NCBI RefSeq assembly: GCF_017355985.1
Contig: NZ_JAFIQU010000001.1
Coordinates: forward strand, 62,001-126,000
Origin: Arenibaculum pallidiluteum
Lineage (GTDB): Bacteria > Pseudomonadota > Alphaproteobacteria > Azospirillales > Azospirillaceae
Length of the DNA stretch: 64,000 nucleotides
Direction: 5' to 3'
In this document: piece after piece, positions 9,288 through 18,595 of the stretch
Position numbering within the stretch: position 1 is the stretch's first letter
How the letters are laid out: every line of letters begins with the position of its first letter
Made by a program: the position numbers and the translations under genes
The notes under the pieces: generated by a model
Told to the model about the DNA's origin: nothing
Seen by the model: the letters and a program-made list of their open reading frames with translations, nothing else
The model's database searches: none

Positions 9288-10364
9288 ATCAGCACTCAAC
9301 CTCATGACGCAGCGGATGCCTACAAGGCCGCCGGCGTCGACATCGATGCCGGCAACGCCCTGGTCGAGGCGATCAAGCCGCTGGCGCGCTCCACGGCCCG
9401 CATCGGGTCGGATGCCGGGCTGGGCGGATTCGGTGCACTCTTCGACCTGAAGGCGGCCGGCTACACCGACCCGATCCTCGTGTCCTCCACGGATGGCGTC
9501 GGCACCAAGCTGATGGTCGCGATCGCAGCGAACCGGCATGACACCGTCGGCATCGACCTCGTCGCCATGAGCGTCAACGACCTCGTGGTCCAGGGCGCCG
9601 AGCCGCTGTTCTTCCTGGATTATTTCGCAACCGGAAAGCTCGACGTGGCGACTGGCCGCGCCGTCGTGGCAGGAATCGCGGAAGGCTGCCGGCAGGCCGG
9701 ATGCGCCCTGATCGGCGGCGAGACCGCGGAGATGCCCGGCCTCTACGCGCGCCATGACTACGACCTCGCGGGATTTGCGGTCGGTGCGGTCGAGCGCGAC
9801 CAGGTCCTGACCGGCGCCGCGATCAGGCCCGGGGACGTGGTGCTCGGCATGGCCTCCACCGGCGTGCATTCCAACGGCTTCAGCCTGGTCCGCAGGGTGG
9901 CCGAGACCTCCGGCGCGGCCTATGACGATCCCGCCCCGTTCGAGCCGGGCATCACTCTCGGCGAGGCGCTGCTGCGCCCGACGCGGATCTATGTCCGCTC
10001 GGTCCTTCCGGCGGTGCGCGACGGCTCGATTCGCGGCCTTGCCCACATCACCGGCGGCGGCCTCGTCGAGAACATCCCGCGCGTCCTGCCGCAGGGGCTG
10101 GGCGTCGCGCTGGATGCCGCCGCCTGGCCTCTGCTGCCTGTCTTCCGCTGGCTGGCTGCGGCGGGGAAGCTGTCGACGGGCGATCTCGCCCGCACCTTCA
10201 ACTGCGGCATCGGCATGGTCGCGGTCTGCCCGCCCGACCGGGCTGCAGAGGCCGAGCGGACGCTGGCCGCCGGCGGCGAGGCGGTATACCGCATCGGCAC
10301 CGTGACCGAGGCCGCCGGCGAGCGCGTGCGCATCGAGGGCGCGGAGGCCGCGTGGGCCGCCTGA
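9288..10364 (+). CDS. purM: phosphoribosylformylglycinamidine cyclo-ligase, apparent ATC start
   Basis: AIR synthetase, the fifth step of de novo purine synthesis, about 358 residues and full length. The conserved N-terminus [17 protein letters not shown] is in frame well upstream of the first in-frame ATG, GTG or TTG, which is a GTG at 9480 inside STDGVGTKL. Between the upstream in-frame stop at 9264 and 9480 there is no canonical start. The only sensible candidate is ATC at 9288, preceded by GAGGA and giving a second-to-fourth residue run STQ. A C instead of G at 9290 would restore ATG, so sequencing error or a real rare start are both possible. Other marks are [12 protein letters not shown] and GGETAEMPG. 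It overlaps purN by 13 bases. Confidence 0.93.
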   Translation: MSTQPHDAADAYKAAGVDIDAGNALVEAIKPLARSTARIGSDAGLGGFGALFDLKAAGYTDPILVSSTDGVGTKLMVAIAANRHDTVGIDLVAMSVNDLVVQGAEPLFFLDYFATGKLDVATGRAVVAGIAEGCRQAGCALIGGETAEMPGLYARHDYDLAGFAVGAVERDQVLTGAAIRPGDVVLGMASTGVHSNGFSLVRRVAETSGAAYDDPAPFEPGITLGEALLRPTRIYVRSVLPAVRDGSIRGLAHITGGGLVENIPRVLPQGLGVALDAAAWPLLPVFRWLAAAGKLSTGDLARTFNCGIGMVAVCPPDRAAEAERTLAAGGEAVYRIGTVTEAAGERVRIEGAEAAWAA

Positions 10365-11002
10365 GGCTGGGTATCCTCGCCTCCGGTCGCGGCAGCAATC
10401 TCCAGGCGCTGATCGATGCCTGCGCGGACCCGGCCTTTCCGGCCGAGATCGCGCTCGTCCTGTCCAACCGGCCCGGCGCCCAGGCCATCGCGCGGGCGCA
10501 AGCGGTCGGCCTCGGGACCGGAATCGTTCCGCACGAAGCCTTCGCCGACCGCGAATCGCACGAGCGCGCGATCGATGCCGCCCTGGCCGGGGCCGGGGTG
10601 GAGCTGACCTGCCTCGCCGGCTACATGCGCCTGCTGACGCCGTGGTTCGTCGAGCGCTGGCGCGACCGGCTGCTGAACATCCACCCCTCGCTGCTGCCGG
10701 CCTTCAAGGGGCTGGACACCCATGCCCGCGCCCTGGCGGCCGGAGTGCGCTTCCATGGCTGCACGGTCCATTTCGTCCGCCCCGAGATGGACGAGGGCCC
10801 GATCCTGGCGCAGGCCGCGGTTCCGGTGGTACCGGGGGATGACGCGGAGCGGCTCGCCGCCCGGGTGCTGGCGGCCGAGCACCGTATCTATCCGCTGGCC
10901 GTTCGCCTGATCGCCGAGGGACGCGCCCGCGTCGCCGGCGAGCGCGTCGCAATCGAGGCGCCGGCGCCCGCGCCGGAAGGCCTCCTCAATCCGGCCGCCT
11001 GA
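10352..11002 (+). CDS. purN: phosphoribosylglycinamide formyltransferase
   Basis: A 216-residue folate-dependent GAR transformylase, the third step of purine synthesis. The phosphate-binding SGRGSN is at residues 11-16, and the catalytic triad is visible as Asn109 and His111 in [12 protein letters not shown] and Asp147 in MDEGPI. The start is GTG at 10352, inside the end of purM, which implies coupled translation. The length is normal for the family. The pair purM-purN is a standard operon. Confidence 0.95.
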   Translation: MGRLRLGILASGRGSNLQALIDACADPAFPAEIALVLSNRPGAQAIARAQAVGLGTGIVPHEAFADRESHERAIDAALAGAGVELTCLAGYMRLLTPWFVERWRDRLLNIHPSLLPAFKGLDTHARALAAGVRFHGCTVHFVRPEMDEGPILAQAAVPVVPGDDAERLAARVLAAEHRIYPLAVRLIAEGRARVAGERVAIEAPAPAPEGLLNPAA

Positions 11003-11075
11003 TCCCAACGGGGCGCTTGCCAAAGCACGGGCATCGGCCTAAATCCGCAACGATCCAAAAGAGGGGACCCGAGAC

Positions 11076-11225
11076 ATGGCCACCACCGACGACCAGCAGC
11101 CGATCTGGCGCGACGCCCAGTACAACGAGCACGTCGCGTTCTACGACCGCTTCATGAAGGTCTCGCAGTACGGCGTCGTCGCCGTCATCGCCGTGCTCGT
11201 CCTGATGGCGATCTTCCTGCTCTGA
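11076..11225 (+). CDS. aa3-type cytochrome c oxidase subunit IV (small)
   Basis: A 49-residue peptide with a short polar N-terminus and one membrane helix (about residues 31-49). The pattern EHVAFYDRFMKVSQYG before the helix matches the short bacterial aa3 oxidase subunit IV family, which binds at the periphery of the oxidase in the inner membrane. It has a clear GAGGGGACCC ribosome binding site before the ATG. The other oxidase genes are not in the window. It is short but has good start signals, so it is likely a real gene. Confidence 0.8.
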   Translation: MATTDDQQPIWRDAQYNEHVAFYDRFMKVSQYGVVAVIAVLVLMAIFLL

Positions 11226-11290
11226 GACCGGTCCCCTTCAACCCGTTCCAGATCGACTGGAACGGATGCTCCCAATCCCAGTGGGACCTG

Positions 11291-12181
11291 ATGCTCGGTG
11301 CGTGCCGGCGGCCGACCCTGCTGCAGTCCTGGCAGTACGCGGCCGCCGTGGCGCGCACCGAGGGCCTCGCCGCCGATTTCGGCATCATACGCTTCGGGTC
11401 CAAGCCCATCGGGCTTGTCCAGGTCCAGCGGCGACGCCTGCCCCTGGGTCTCGCCGTCTGTAGCATCCACAGGGGCCCGGTCTTCATCTACGACGAGATC
11501 CCCGGCGAGATGCTGAAGCTCGTCCTCGGCATGCTGCGCCGGCGCTACCTATTGCTTCGCGGGCGCCCCCTCACCTTCCATCCGGAGCTGCCGGACACGC
11601 CGGCCAACCGGGATCGCCTGCACGCCGTTGGCTTCCGCCGGCGTGAAGACGGCTACCGGACACACTGGATCGACCTCTCGCCCGAACCGGCAGCTCTGAG
11701 GGCGGGCCTCTCCGGCACGTGGCGCAACCAGCTCGGCCAAGCCGAGCGGTCCGGACTCGAGGTCGAAATCGACCGCGACGGACACCATCGGGACTGGCTG
11801 CTGGAACTGCACGCCGCCGACATGGCGGCGCGCGGGTATCGTGGGCCTTCGCCGGCCGTGATCCGTGTCCTCTACGAGGTCTCGCAGGGCGAGGCGGACC
11901 GCCCGCTGATCCTCCGGGCGGTCTCGCGAGGCCGGCCGGTCGCGGGCGCCCTCTTCCTGCGGCACGGGTCGGCCGCAACCTATCAGATCGGCTGGACGGC
12001 GCCCGAGGGGCGCCCGCATCGCGCCCAGAACCTGCTGCTCTGGAGGGCGGTGCTGGAGCTGCGCGCCAAGGGCACGAAGTGGCTCGATCTCGGCGGCTTC
12101 AACGTGCGGACGCCGGGCATCGAGCACTTCAAGGCCGGGCTCGGCGGCTCGGCGGTGACGCTGGTCGGCGGCTACGTCTAA
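11291..12181 (+). CDS. GNAT/FemAB-like acyltransferase
   Basis: A 296-residue protein of the GNAT-fold FemAB/BioF2-like acetyltransferase group, recognised from LLQSWQYAAA at the N-terminus, TWRNQLGQAERSGLEVE in the middle and WLDLGGFNVRTPGIEHFKAGLGG at the end. The substrate is unknown; relatives modify peptidoglycan precursors or polysaccharides. The first canonical start is ATG 11291, but the frame stays open upstream, and the residues just before it (QIDWNGCSQSQWDL) look like the normal N-terminus of the family. Translation may therefore begin further upstream, perhaps at CTG 11222, which overlaps the stop of the oxidase subunit gene. Confidence 0.75.
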   Translation: MLGACRRPTLLQSWQYAAAVARTEGLAADFGIIRFGSKPIGLVQVQRRRLPLGLAVCSIHRGPVFIYDEIPGEMLKLVLGMLRRRYLLLRGRPLTFHPELPDTPANRDRLHAVGFRRREDGYRTHWIDLSPEPAALRAGLSGTWRNQLGQAERSGLEVEIDRDGHHRDWLLELHAADMAARGYRGPSPAVIRVLYEVSQGEADRPLILRAVSRGRPVAGALFLRHGSAATYQIGWTAPEGRPHRAQNLLLWRAVLELRAKGTKWLDLGGFNVRTPGIEHFKAGLGGSAVTLVGGYV

Positions 12182-12274
12182 CAGCCGGCACGCGGCGCCG
12201 GCATGGCCCGGCCGAGGACCATGCCGGGCCGCCGGAGCCCGCGAAGGACGGCGCCGCCAAGCGGCACCGGCGCA

Positions 12275-12697
12275 TCAGCCAACGATGTCGATCTCGGCGA
12301 AGAAGAACGCGATCTCGGTCCGCGCGTTCTCCAGGCTGTCCGAGCCGTGGACCGAGTTGGCCTCGATCGATTCGGCGAAGTCCTTGCGGATGGTGCCCGG
12401 GGCCGCATTGGCCGGGTTGGTGGCACCCATGATCTCGCGGTTGCGGGCAACCGCGTTCTCGCCCTCGAGGACCTGGACCACGACCGGGCCCGAGATCATG
12501 AACTCGACGAGCTCACCGAAGAAGGAGCGTTCGGCATGGACGGCGTAGAACTGCTCGGCCTGCTGCCGGGTCAGGCGCATGCGGCGCTGGCCGACGATGC
12601 GCAGGCCCGCCTCCTCGAAGCGGGCGTTGATCTTGCCCGTGAGATTGCGGCGGGTGGCGTCAGGCTTGATGATGGACAAAGTCCGTTCGACGGCCAT
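12275..12697 (-). CDS. ndk: nucleoside-diphosphate kinase
   Basis: A 140-residue enzyme that equalises nucleoside di- and triphosphate pools using ATP. The active-site histidine is His117 in NSVHGSDS, and the N-terminus [11 protein letters not shown] is diagnostic. The length is typical. AGGAGCC lies just before the ATG. The gene is transcribed away from the ABC-F ATPase gene. Confidence 0.97.
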   Translation of the reverse strand: MAVERTLSIIKPDATRRNLTGKINARFEEAGLRIVGQRRMRLTRQQAEQFYAVHAERSFFGELVEFMISGPVVVQVLEGENAVARNREIMGATNPANAAPGTIRKDFAESIEANSVHGSDSLENARTEIAFFFAEIDIVG

Positions 12698-12725
12698 CTT
12701 GGGCTCCTGTGCTTTCGCGAAGTCG

Positions 12726-12742
12726 CGGCGTTATATACGCCG
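12726..12742. promoter_or_regulatory. dyad with TATA-like core between ndk and the ABC-F gene
   Basis: The sequence CGGCGT-TATAT-ACGCCG is a perfect 6-bp dyad around an AT-rich core, placed about 30 bp upstream of the ndk ATG and 84 bp upstream of the ABC-F ATG. It could be the -10 region of ndk or an operator; no matching -35 is clear. Confidence 0.35.
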
Positions 12743-12825
12743 GGCCGAGGACCGGCAACCGGCTCTTTCACCGCGGTGGACGGCGCTTCTACCGCCCCGC
12801 GCGGGCGTGCTACCAACGGACCCCC

Positions 12826-14733
12826 ATGCTGCACATCAACGATCTCACCTTCCGCTATGGGGGCCGGGTCATCTTCGACCGGGCCTCGGCGACGATCCCG
12901 AAGGGCCATCGCGTCGCCCTGGTCGGCCGCAACGGCACCGGCAAGACCACGCTGCTGAAGCTCATCGGGGGCGAGCTGGCGCCGGACGGGGGCGGCATCT
13001 CGGTTCCCGCAGGAGCGCGCCTCGGGCGCGTCGCGCAGGAGGCCCCGGCCTCGGACATGTCGCTGCTGGACACGGTGCTGGCCGCGGATGCCGAGCGCAC
13101 GCGCCTGCTGGCGGAGGCCGAGACCGCGACGGATCCGGAACGCATCGCCGAGGTGCATGCCCGGCTCGGCGACATTCAGGCCCATTCCGCGCCGGCCCGG
13201 GCGGCGCAGATCCTGGCCGGGCTCGGCTTCGACGCCGAGGCCCAGCTCCGCCCCAGCCGGGATTTCTCCGGCGGCTGGCGCATGCGCGTGGCGCTCGCCG
13301 GGGTCTTGTTCGCGGAGCCGGACCTGCTGCTGCTGGACGAACCCACCAACCACCTGGACCTCGAGGCCACGATCTGGCTGGAGAACTATCTCCGTTCCTA
13401 CCCGCACACGATCCTCATGGTCAGCCACGACCGCGAGCTCCTCAACAAGGTGCCGACGACAACGGTCCATGTGGAGGGCGGCAAGCTGGTGACCTATGCC
13501 GGCGGCTACGACCAGTTCGAGCGCACGCGACGCGCCAACCGCGAGCGCATCGCCGCCCAGGCCGCCAAGCAGGAAGCCGCACGCAAGCACATCCAGAGCT
13601 ACATCGACCGGTTCCGCTACAAGGCCTCCAAGGCCAGGCAGGCCCAAAGCCGGATCAAGATGCTGGAGCGCATGGAGCCGATCGAGGGGCTGGAGGAAGA
13701 CCACACCGTCCGGTTCGACTTTCCCTCGCCGGATGAACTGGCGCCGCCGCTGATCCAGCTCGAGCGCACGGTCGGCGGCTACGGCGACAGGGTGGTGCTG
13801 CGCGGGCTGGACCTGCGCATCGACCAGGACGACCGCATCGCGCTGCTCGGCGCCAACGGCAACGGCAAGTCGACGCTGGTCAAGCTGCTGTCGGGTCGGC
13901 TGGCCCCGTTGGCCGGCGAGATCCGCCGATCCCCGAAGCTGCGCGTGGGATACTTCGCCCAGCACCAGACGGACGAGCTCGACCCGGCGCTGACGGCGCT
14001 GCAACAGGCCCAGGCCTGGATGCCGAAGGAGCCCGAGACGAAGGTCCGCGCCCACCTCGGACGCTTCGGCTTCCCGCAGGAACGTGCCGAGACGCGGATC
14101 TCGTCCCTCTCGGGCGGCGAGAAGGCGAGGCTTCTCTTCGCGCTGATGACGCGCGACGCGCCCCACATCCTGATGCTGGACGAGCCGACGAACCATCTGG
14201 ACATCGACAGCCGCGAGGCCCTGGTCCAGGCGCTGAACGCCTTCGAGGGGGCGGTCATCCTGATCAGCCACGACCCGCACCTGGTCTCTCTGACGGCCGA
14301 CCGGCTGTGGCTCGTGGACGGCGGCACCTGCCGGCCCTACGAGGGCGATCTGGACGACTACCGGAAGCTGCTGCTGGAGCGGGCGCGCGCTGACCGCGCG
14401 GAGGCGCGGGACGCAGCCGGATCCGACGGCGCGCGCGCCGCCGTGGCGCGCAAGGACCAGCGCCGGGCGGCAGCGGAACTGCGGGCTACACTGGCGCCGC
14501 TGCGGCGCAAGGCCGAAGAGGCCGAGAAGCTGCTGGCGAAACTGGAAAAGGAAAAGGCGGCGATCCAGGCGAAGCTCGCCGATCCCGCCCTCTATTCAGG
14601 ACCTTCCGAGAAGGTCACCCGGCTTCAGATCGATCTCGGCGAGATCGAGAAGCGCATCGCGGCGGCCGAGGAGACCTGGATGGAAGCCCAGGAGACGCTC
14701 GAGGCCGCTCAGGCGGAGGCCGGTCCCGCCTGA
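12826..14733 (+). CDS. ABC-F family ATPase (Uup-like)
   Basis: A 635-residue soluble protein with two ABC ATPase domains (about residues 1-250 and 310-530) and no membrane segment, the ABC-F architecture. Walker A motifs are GRNGTGKTT and GANGNGKST; both Walker B motifs end in LLDEPTNHLD or MLDEPTNHLD. An arginine-rich linker sits between them and a charged coiled coil forms the last 100 residues, as in Uup. ABC-F proteins act on ribosomes or on DNA intermediates; the exact role is not shown. The ATG is chosen from the conserved LHINDLTFRYGG N-terminus; the frame extends upstream but without homology. Confidence 0.93.
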   Translation: MLHINDLTFRYGGRVIFDRASATIPKGHRVALVGRNGTGKTTLLKLIGGELAPDGGGISVPAGARLGRVAQEAPASDMSLLDTVLAADAERTRLLAEAETATDPERIAEVHARLGDIQAHSAPARAAQILAGLGFDAEAQLRPSRDFSGGWRMRVALAGVLFAEPDLLLLDEPTNHLDLEATIWLENYLRSYPHTILMVSHDRELLNKVPTTTVHVEGGKLVTYAGGYDQFERTRRANRERIAAQAAKQEAARKHIQSYIDRFRYKASKARQAQSRIKMLERMEPIEGLEEDHTVRFDFPSPDELAPPLIQLERTVGGYGDRVVLRGLDLRIDQDDRIALLGANGNGKSTLVKLLSGRLAPLAGEIRRSPKLRVGYFAQHQTDELDPALTALQQAQAWMPKEPETKVRAHLGRFGFPQERAETRISSLSGGEKARLLFALMTRDAPHILMLDEPTNHLDIDSREALVQALNAFEGAVILISHDPHLVSLTADRLWLVDGGTCRPYEGDLDDYRKLLLERARADRAEARDAAGSDGARAAVARKDQRRAAAELRATLAPLRRKAEEAEKLLAKLEKEKAAIQAKLADPALYSGPSEKVTRLQIDLGEIEKRIAAAEETWMEAQETLEAAQAEAGPA

Positions 14734-14773
14734 GCGCCGTCGGCGCCCGCGGACCTGTCCCTCCTCCGTCCCC

Positions 14774-14799
14774 GCGGCCGGGCCACGATACCCGGCCGC
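14774..14799. terminator. GC-rich hairpin between convergent genes
   Basis: A 9-bp perfect stem (GCGGCCGGG / CCCGGCCGC) with an 8-nt loop lies between the convergent ABC-F gene and the small minus-strand gene. It lacks a T-run; it may act as a bidirectional stop or 3'-end stabiliser. Confidence 0.45.
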
Positions 14800-14813
14800 C
14801 CGCCGTGCCGTCC

Positions 14814-15035
14814 TCAGGCGCAGGCCATCTCGGCGGCGGGAATCCGGCTCATCAGCATGGTGTGGCCGCGCAGGTCGGTGCGCATCGCCTCGATCATCTC
14901 GGCCAGGCTCTCGCGGGTGAAGGAGTCCTCGGCCCGGTCCAGCTCCGCCTGGGTCAGCTCGATGAAGCGCTCGAGAAGACCGACATGGGTGAGGGTGGCA
15001 ACCTGGAGGCGGGCGGCGGCGGGAACCATCGACAT
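14814..15035 (-). CDS. small hypothetical protein
   Basis: A 73-residue mostly helical, acidic protein that I do not recognise. It starts at an ATG preceded by AAAGGAAAA, and has an amphipathic middle (LLERFIELTQAELDRAED) with no signal peptide or membrane helix. The same frame continues upstream to an ATG at 15083, but that extension lacks a ribosome binding site. The region upstream (15036-15248) is conspicuously AT-rich for this genome and probably contains its promoter. It ends close to a hairpin shared with the ABC-F gene. Confidence 0.5.
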   Translation of the reverse strand: MSMVPAAARLQVATLTHVGLLERFIELTQAELDRAEDSFTRESLAEMIEAMRTDLRGHTMLMSRIPAAEMACA

Positions 15036-15248
15036 GACCGTTTTCCTTTGCTTGGGTCCGTTTGCGTGACCCCATATCGCCATGCACCGGGTTAACGACC
15101 AGTAAATATTCGCCCCGGGACTAAGAGAGTGGAAGACGTACTCCCACGGACAAAATGAAGACCTCCGGAATTACTCCCCTTCTCCACGCCGTAAGCGTTA
15201 CTACTTTCGTGTGGAACAGGGCAGTCTTCCGCGTGGCCAGAGGCCCCG

Positions 15249-16040
15249 TCATGGCCCGCCGACGTCGGCGCGACCGAGTTCGGGCTTCGCCGGCGCCCTG
15301 CGCAGCAGCCATCCCACCAGCCCTGGTGGCAGCGCGGAGAGGAGCCTCACGGCGAGATAGGTCGGCCAGGGAAAGGCGATCCTGGCGCGGCCCCGCGCCA
15401 AGCCCGCGACGATCACCGCGGCCGCCTTCCCCGCGTCCATCAGCAGGGGCATCGGGAACGGGTTCACGGCGGTCAGCGGCGTGCGCACGAAGCCCGGACA
15501 GATGACCGAGACCTCGACGCCATCATGGGCTACGGCGCCGTGCAACGCCTCACCCCAGACCCGCACGGCGGCCTTGCTTGCGCAGTAGGCGGGCGCGCTG
15601 GGAAGCCCCGCGAAGCCGGCGAGCGAGGCCATGACGGCGACCTGCCCGCGCCGGCGCGCACGCATCGCCGGCAGCAGAGGCATCACCGTGTCGACCACCC
15701 CCATCACATTGGTGGCGAGGATCGCGCGCGCCTGCTCGCCCGTCTCGCCGCCATCCCCGCTCCCGCCGGAAATGCCGGCATTCGCAATCACCAGGTCGAC
15801 CGGGGCAGCCGCGTCCACCGAGGCCAGCCAGTCAGAGAGCCGATCCCGATCGGTCACGTCCAGCACCGCGGTCCGGACCTCGGCGCCGGCCGCGCGGCAG
15901 CGGCCGGCCACCGCCTCTAGCCTCGCCGCGTCGCGGCCGGTCAGCGCCAGCGCGATGCCTGGCGCGGCGTAGGCTTCCGCAAGCGCTGCGCCGAGGCCGC
16001 TCGACCCGCCGGTGATGACGATGCTCCTGGGATCCCGCAT
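15249..16040 (-). CDS. short-chain dehydrogenase/reductase
   Basis: A 263-residue classical SDR. The cofactor motif TGGSSGLG begins at residue 10, NAG is at 87-89, and the catalytic Ser139, Tyr152 and Lys156 (YCASK) are all present, so it should be an active NAD(P)-dependent oxidoreductase. A hydrophobic stretch near residues 215-245 could give membrane association, as in several lipid-active SDRs. The substrate is unknown. GGAGG sits eight bases before the ATG. It is divergent from yicC. Confidence 0.88.
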   Translation of the reverse strand: MRDPRSIVITGGSSGLGAALAEAYAAPGIALALTGRDAARLEAVAGRCRAAGAEVRTAVLDVTDRDRLSDWLASVDAAAPVDLVIANAGISGGSGDGGETGEQARAILATNVMGVVDTVMPLLPAMRARRRGQVAVMASLAGFAGLPSAPAYCASKAAVRVWGEALHGAVAHDGVEVSVICPGFVRTPLTAVNPFPMPLLMDAGKAAAVIVAGLARGRARIAFPWPTYLAVRLLSALPPGLVGWLLRRAPAKPELGRADVGGP

Positions 16041-16136
16041 GGCCGCCGCCTCCCTGCGCCAAGCCGGCGCCGCGTCTTGTTGTGTGACTGGGTCAGAGGC
16101 TATAAGGGCCGACCCTCCTGGGAAAGGAACGATGGC

Positions 16137-17054
16137 GTGGCGGCGAAGGAAGGCAGTCAGGGCCGCGGAGGCCCGGTCTCCAGCATGACCGGCTTCGCCC
16201 GGAGCGAAGGGACCCATGCCGGCTGGCAATGGGCCTGGGAGCTGAAGAGCGTCAACGGCAAGGGGCTGGACCTCCGATTCCGCCTGCCGCAGGGCCTGGA
16301 CGGGCTGGAGCCGCAGGCTCGCCTGGCAACGGCCGCCCGGCTCAAGCGCGGCAACGTCACCCTGAACCTCCAGGCGACACGGCCGTCCGCCCCGCCCCAG
16401 CTCCGCATCAACCGGGAGCTCCTGGACAGCCTGCTGGCGCTCGGCCGGGATCTCGAGGCGTCGGGGGTCGAGCCGCCCCGCCTGGACGGGCTGCTGTCGG
16501 TGCGAGGGGTCATCGAGACCGTCGAGGAGACCGAGACCGAGCAGGACCGGACCGCGCTGGACGCCGCACTCCTGGCGGGGCTCGAGCAGGCGCTCGACCG
16601 CCTCGCCACGGTCCGCATGGCGGAGGGCCAACGTCTTCGCGGCGTGCTGGAAGAGCAGCTCGACGAGATCGAGCAGCTGACCGCCGCCGCGGCCCGCTGC
16701 GCCGCCGTCCAGCCCGAGGCGCTGCGCGAGCGCTTGCGCGAGCAGATCCGGACGCTGCTGGACATGGTGCCCGCCCTGTCCGAGGAGCGCTTCGCGCAGG
16801 AGGCCGCGATTCTGATCTCCAAGGGCGACGTGCGCGAGGAGATCGACCGGCTGCGCGCCCACATCGCCGCAGCCCGCGAGATGCTGGGCAACGGCGGAGC
16901 GACGGGACGTCAGCTCGACTTCCTCTGCCAGGAATTCAACCGCGAGGCCAACACGCTGTGCTCCAAGTCCACCGACGTGGAGCTGACGCGCACCGGCCTC
17001 GCCCTCAAGGCCGTGATCGAGCAGCTGCGCGAGCAGACCCAGAACATCGAATGA
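16137..17054 (+). CDS. yicC: YicC/YloC family endoribonuclease
   Basis: A 305-residue protein of the YicC family, which in E. coli and other bacteria is an endoribonuclease involved in small-RNA decay. The N-terminal signature SSMTGFARSEG and the C-terminal QLDFLCQEFNREANTLCSKS are both clear. I prefer a GTG at 16137, which has AAAGGA eight bases upstream and yields VSSMTGFAR as in other alphaproteobacterial members; the internal ATG at 16185 (289 residues) is the alternative but its nearest GGAGG is 13 bases away. Its stop overlaps the gmk start in ATGA, so yicC-gmk is an operon. Confidence 0.9.
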   Translation: MAAKEGSQGRGGPVSSMTGFARSEGTHAGWQWAWELKSVNGKGLDLRFRLPQGLDGLEPQARLATAARLKRGNVTLNLQATRPSAPPQLRINRELLDSLLALGRDLEASGVEPPRLDGLLSVRGVIETVEETETEQDRTALDAALLAGLEQALDRLATVRMAEGQRLRGVLEEQLDEIEQLTAAAARCAAVQPEALRERLREQIRTLLDMVPALSEERFAQEAAILISKGDVREEIDRLRAHIAAAREMLGNGGATGRQLDFLCQEFNREANTLCSKSTDVELTRTGLALKAVIEQLREQTQNIE

Positions 17055-17743
17055 GCGAGACCGTCATGATTCGGCCCCCCAAGGTCAAGTTCCAGCGCCC
17101 GATCATCGGCGACGGCAAGCGGCGCGGCATGATGCTGGTGCTGTCCTCGCCTTCCGGAGCGGGGAAGACGACGATCTCGCGCAAGCTCCTGCAGCTCGAC
17201 GGCTCGATGTCGCTGTCGATCTCCGTCACCACCCGGCCCAGGCGCGCCAACGAATCCGACGGCATCGACTACCACTTCATGGACAAGGAGACCTTCGAGC
17301 GCATGGTCCAGCGCGAAGAGCTGCTGGAATGGGCCCAGGTCTTCGACAACTACTACGGAACGCCGGCAGGGCCCGTGCGCGACAGCCTGGCCCAGGGCCG
17401 CGACGTGCTCTTCGACGTGGACTGGCAGGGGCACCTGCAGCTCGTCGCCAATGCGCGCGAGGACCTCGTCTCGATCTTCATCCTGCCGCCCTCGTACCAG
17501 GAGCTGGCCCGCCGGCTGAAGGCCCGCGCCATGGACAGCGACGAGGTGATCCAGCGCCGCATGGCGAAGGCGCCCGAGGAGATCTCACACTGGAAGGACT
17601 ACGACTACGTCCTGGTGAACGAGGACGTGGACGAGACGCTCGCCACCGTGCAGGGCATCATCGAGGTCGAGCGGCTGAAGCGGAAGCGCCAAGTCGGGCT
17701 CGCGGACTTCATCCGGAAGCTCGAGGCGGGACTGGACGCCTGA
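17051..17743 (+). CDS. gmk: guanylate kinase
   Basis: A 230-residue kinase converting GMP to GDP with ATP. The P-loop SSPSGAGKT is at residues 32-40, followed by the GMP-binding SVTTRPRR and DGIDYHF segments. A basic N-terminal extension of about 25 residues precedes the usual start and is common in alphaproteobacteria. Its ATG overlaps the yicC stop. It is convergent with rsmA, with only nine bases between them. Confidence 0.96.
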   Translation: MSETVMIRPPKVKFQRPIIGDGKRRGMMLVLSSPSGAGKTTISRKLLQLDGSMSLSISVTTRPRRANESDGIDYHFMDKETFERMVQREELLEWAQVFDNYYGTPAGPVRDSLAQGRDVLFDVDWQGHLQLVANAREDLVSIFILPPSYQELARRLKARAMDSDEVIQRRMAKAPEEISHWKDYDYVLVNEDVDETLATVQGIIEVERLKRKRQVGLADFIRKLEAGLDA

Positions 17744-17752
17744 CGGCGGCGT

Positions 17753-18595
17753 TCAGCGCCGCGCGGCCCAGGCCCGGGCGAGCGCGGCGAAGCCGGAGAC
17801 CGGAACCTCCTCCGCGCGTGCGGTCGGGGCGATGCCGGCCTCCTCCAGAAGCGCCTCGGCATCGCCCAGCGACCTGAGGCTCGCGCGCAGCATCTTGCGC
17901 CGCTGACCGAAGGCGGCGGCGGTCACCCGCTCCATGTCCTGCCAGTCGGCCTCCTCGCGCCCTGGCCGCGGCGTGAAGTGCACGACGGTCGACATCACCT
18001 TCGGCGGCGGCACGAAGGCCTGGGCCGGAAGGTTGAAGGCCGGCCTCACCTCGGCGACCCATTGCGCGATCACGGAGAGGCGCCCGTAGGCCTTGCCGCC
18101 CGGGGGCGCCGTCAGGCGGTCGGCGACCTCCTTCTGGAACATCAGCGTCAGGCTGCGGAAGGCGTCGATGCGCCTCAGCCAGCCCAGCAGGAGCGGCGTC
18201 GCGACGTTGTAGGGCAGGTTCGCGACGATCGCCCGCGGCGCCGCGACGAGAGCCTCCGGATCCGCTTCCAGCGCGTCGCCCTCGACGATGCGCAGGCGGT
18301 CCCCGGCGGCGGCGATCAAGTCCTGCAAGGCCGCGACGCAGCGGGGATCGCGCTCGATGGCGACGACCTCGCGCGCTCCGGTCTTCAGCAGCGCCCGCGT
18401 CAGACCGCCCGGGCCCGGCCCCACCTCGATCACCGACACGTCCGCGAGATCTCCCGCCACGCGCGCGATGCGCCCGGTCAGGTTCAGGTCCAGCAGGAAG
18501 TTCTGCCCGAGCGCCTTGCGCGCGCCGAGATCATGCCGCGCGATCACCTCGCGCAGCGGGGGCAGCGCGTCTATGGCGTCCGAGTCCTCGCTCAT
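17753..18595 (-). CDS. rsmA: 16S rRNA dimethyladenosine transferase
   Basis: A 280-residue RsmA/KsgA methyltransferase that dimethylates two adjacent adenines near the 3' end of 16S rRNA. The segments [21 protein letters not shown] and the catalytic NLPYN are visible. The ATG at 18595 overlaps the pdxA stop in ATGA; the longer in-frame extension upstream lies inside pdxA. It is the last gene of lptF-lptG-surA-pdxA-rsmA. Confidence 0.95.
   Translation of the reverse strand: MSEDSDAIDALPPLREVIARHDLGARKALGQNFLLDLNLTGRIARVAGDLADVSVIEVGPGPGGLTRALLKTGAREVVAIERDPRCVAALQDLIAAAGDRLRIVEGDALEADPEALVAAPRAIVANLPYNVATPLLLGWLRRIDAFRSLTLMFQKEVADRLTAPPGGKAYGRLSVIAQWVAEVRPAFNLPAQAFVPPPKVMSTVVHFTPRPGREEADWQDMERVTAAAFGQRRKMLRASLRSLGDAEALLEEAGIAPTARAEEVPVSGFAALARAWAARR

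Noticed and set aside
12175-12280. Possible intrinsic terminator between the acyltransferase and ndk
   Set aside because: Short GC repeats are present but no stable stem with a T-run could be drawn.
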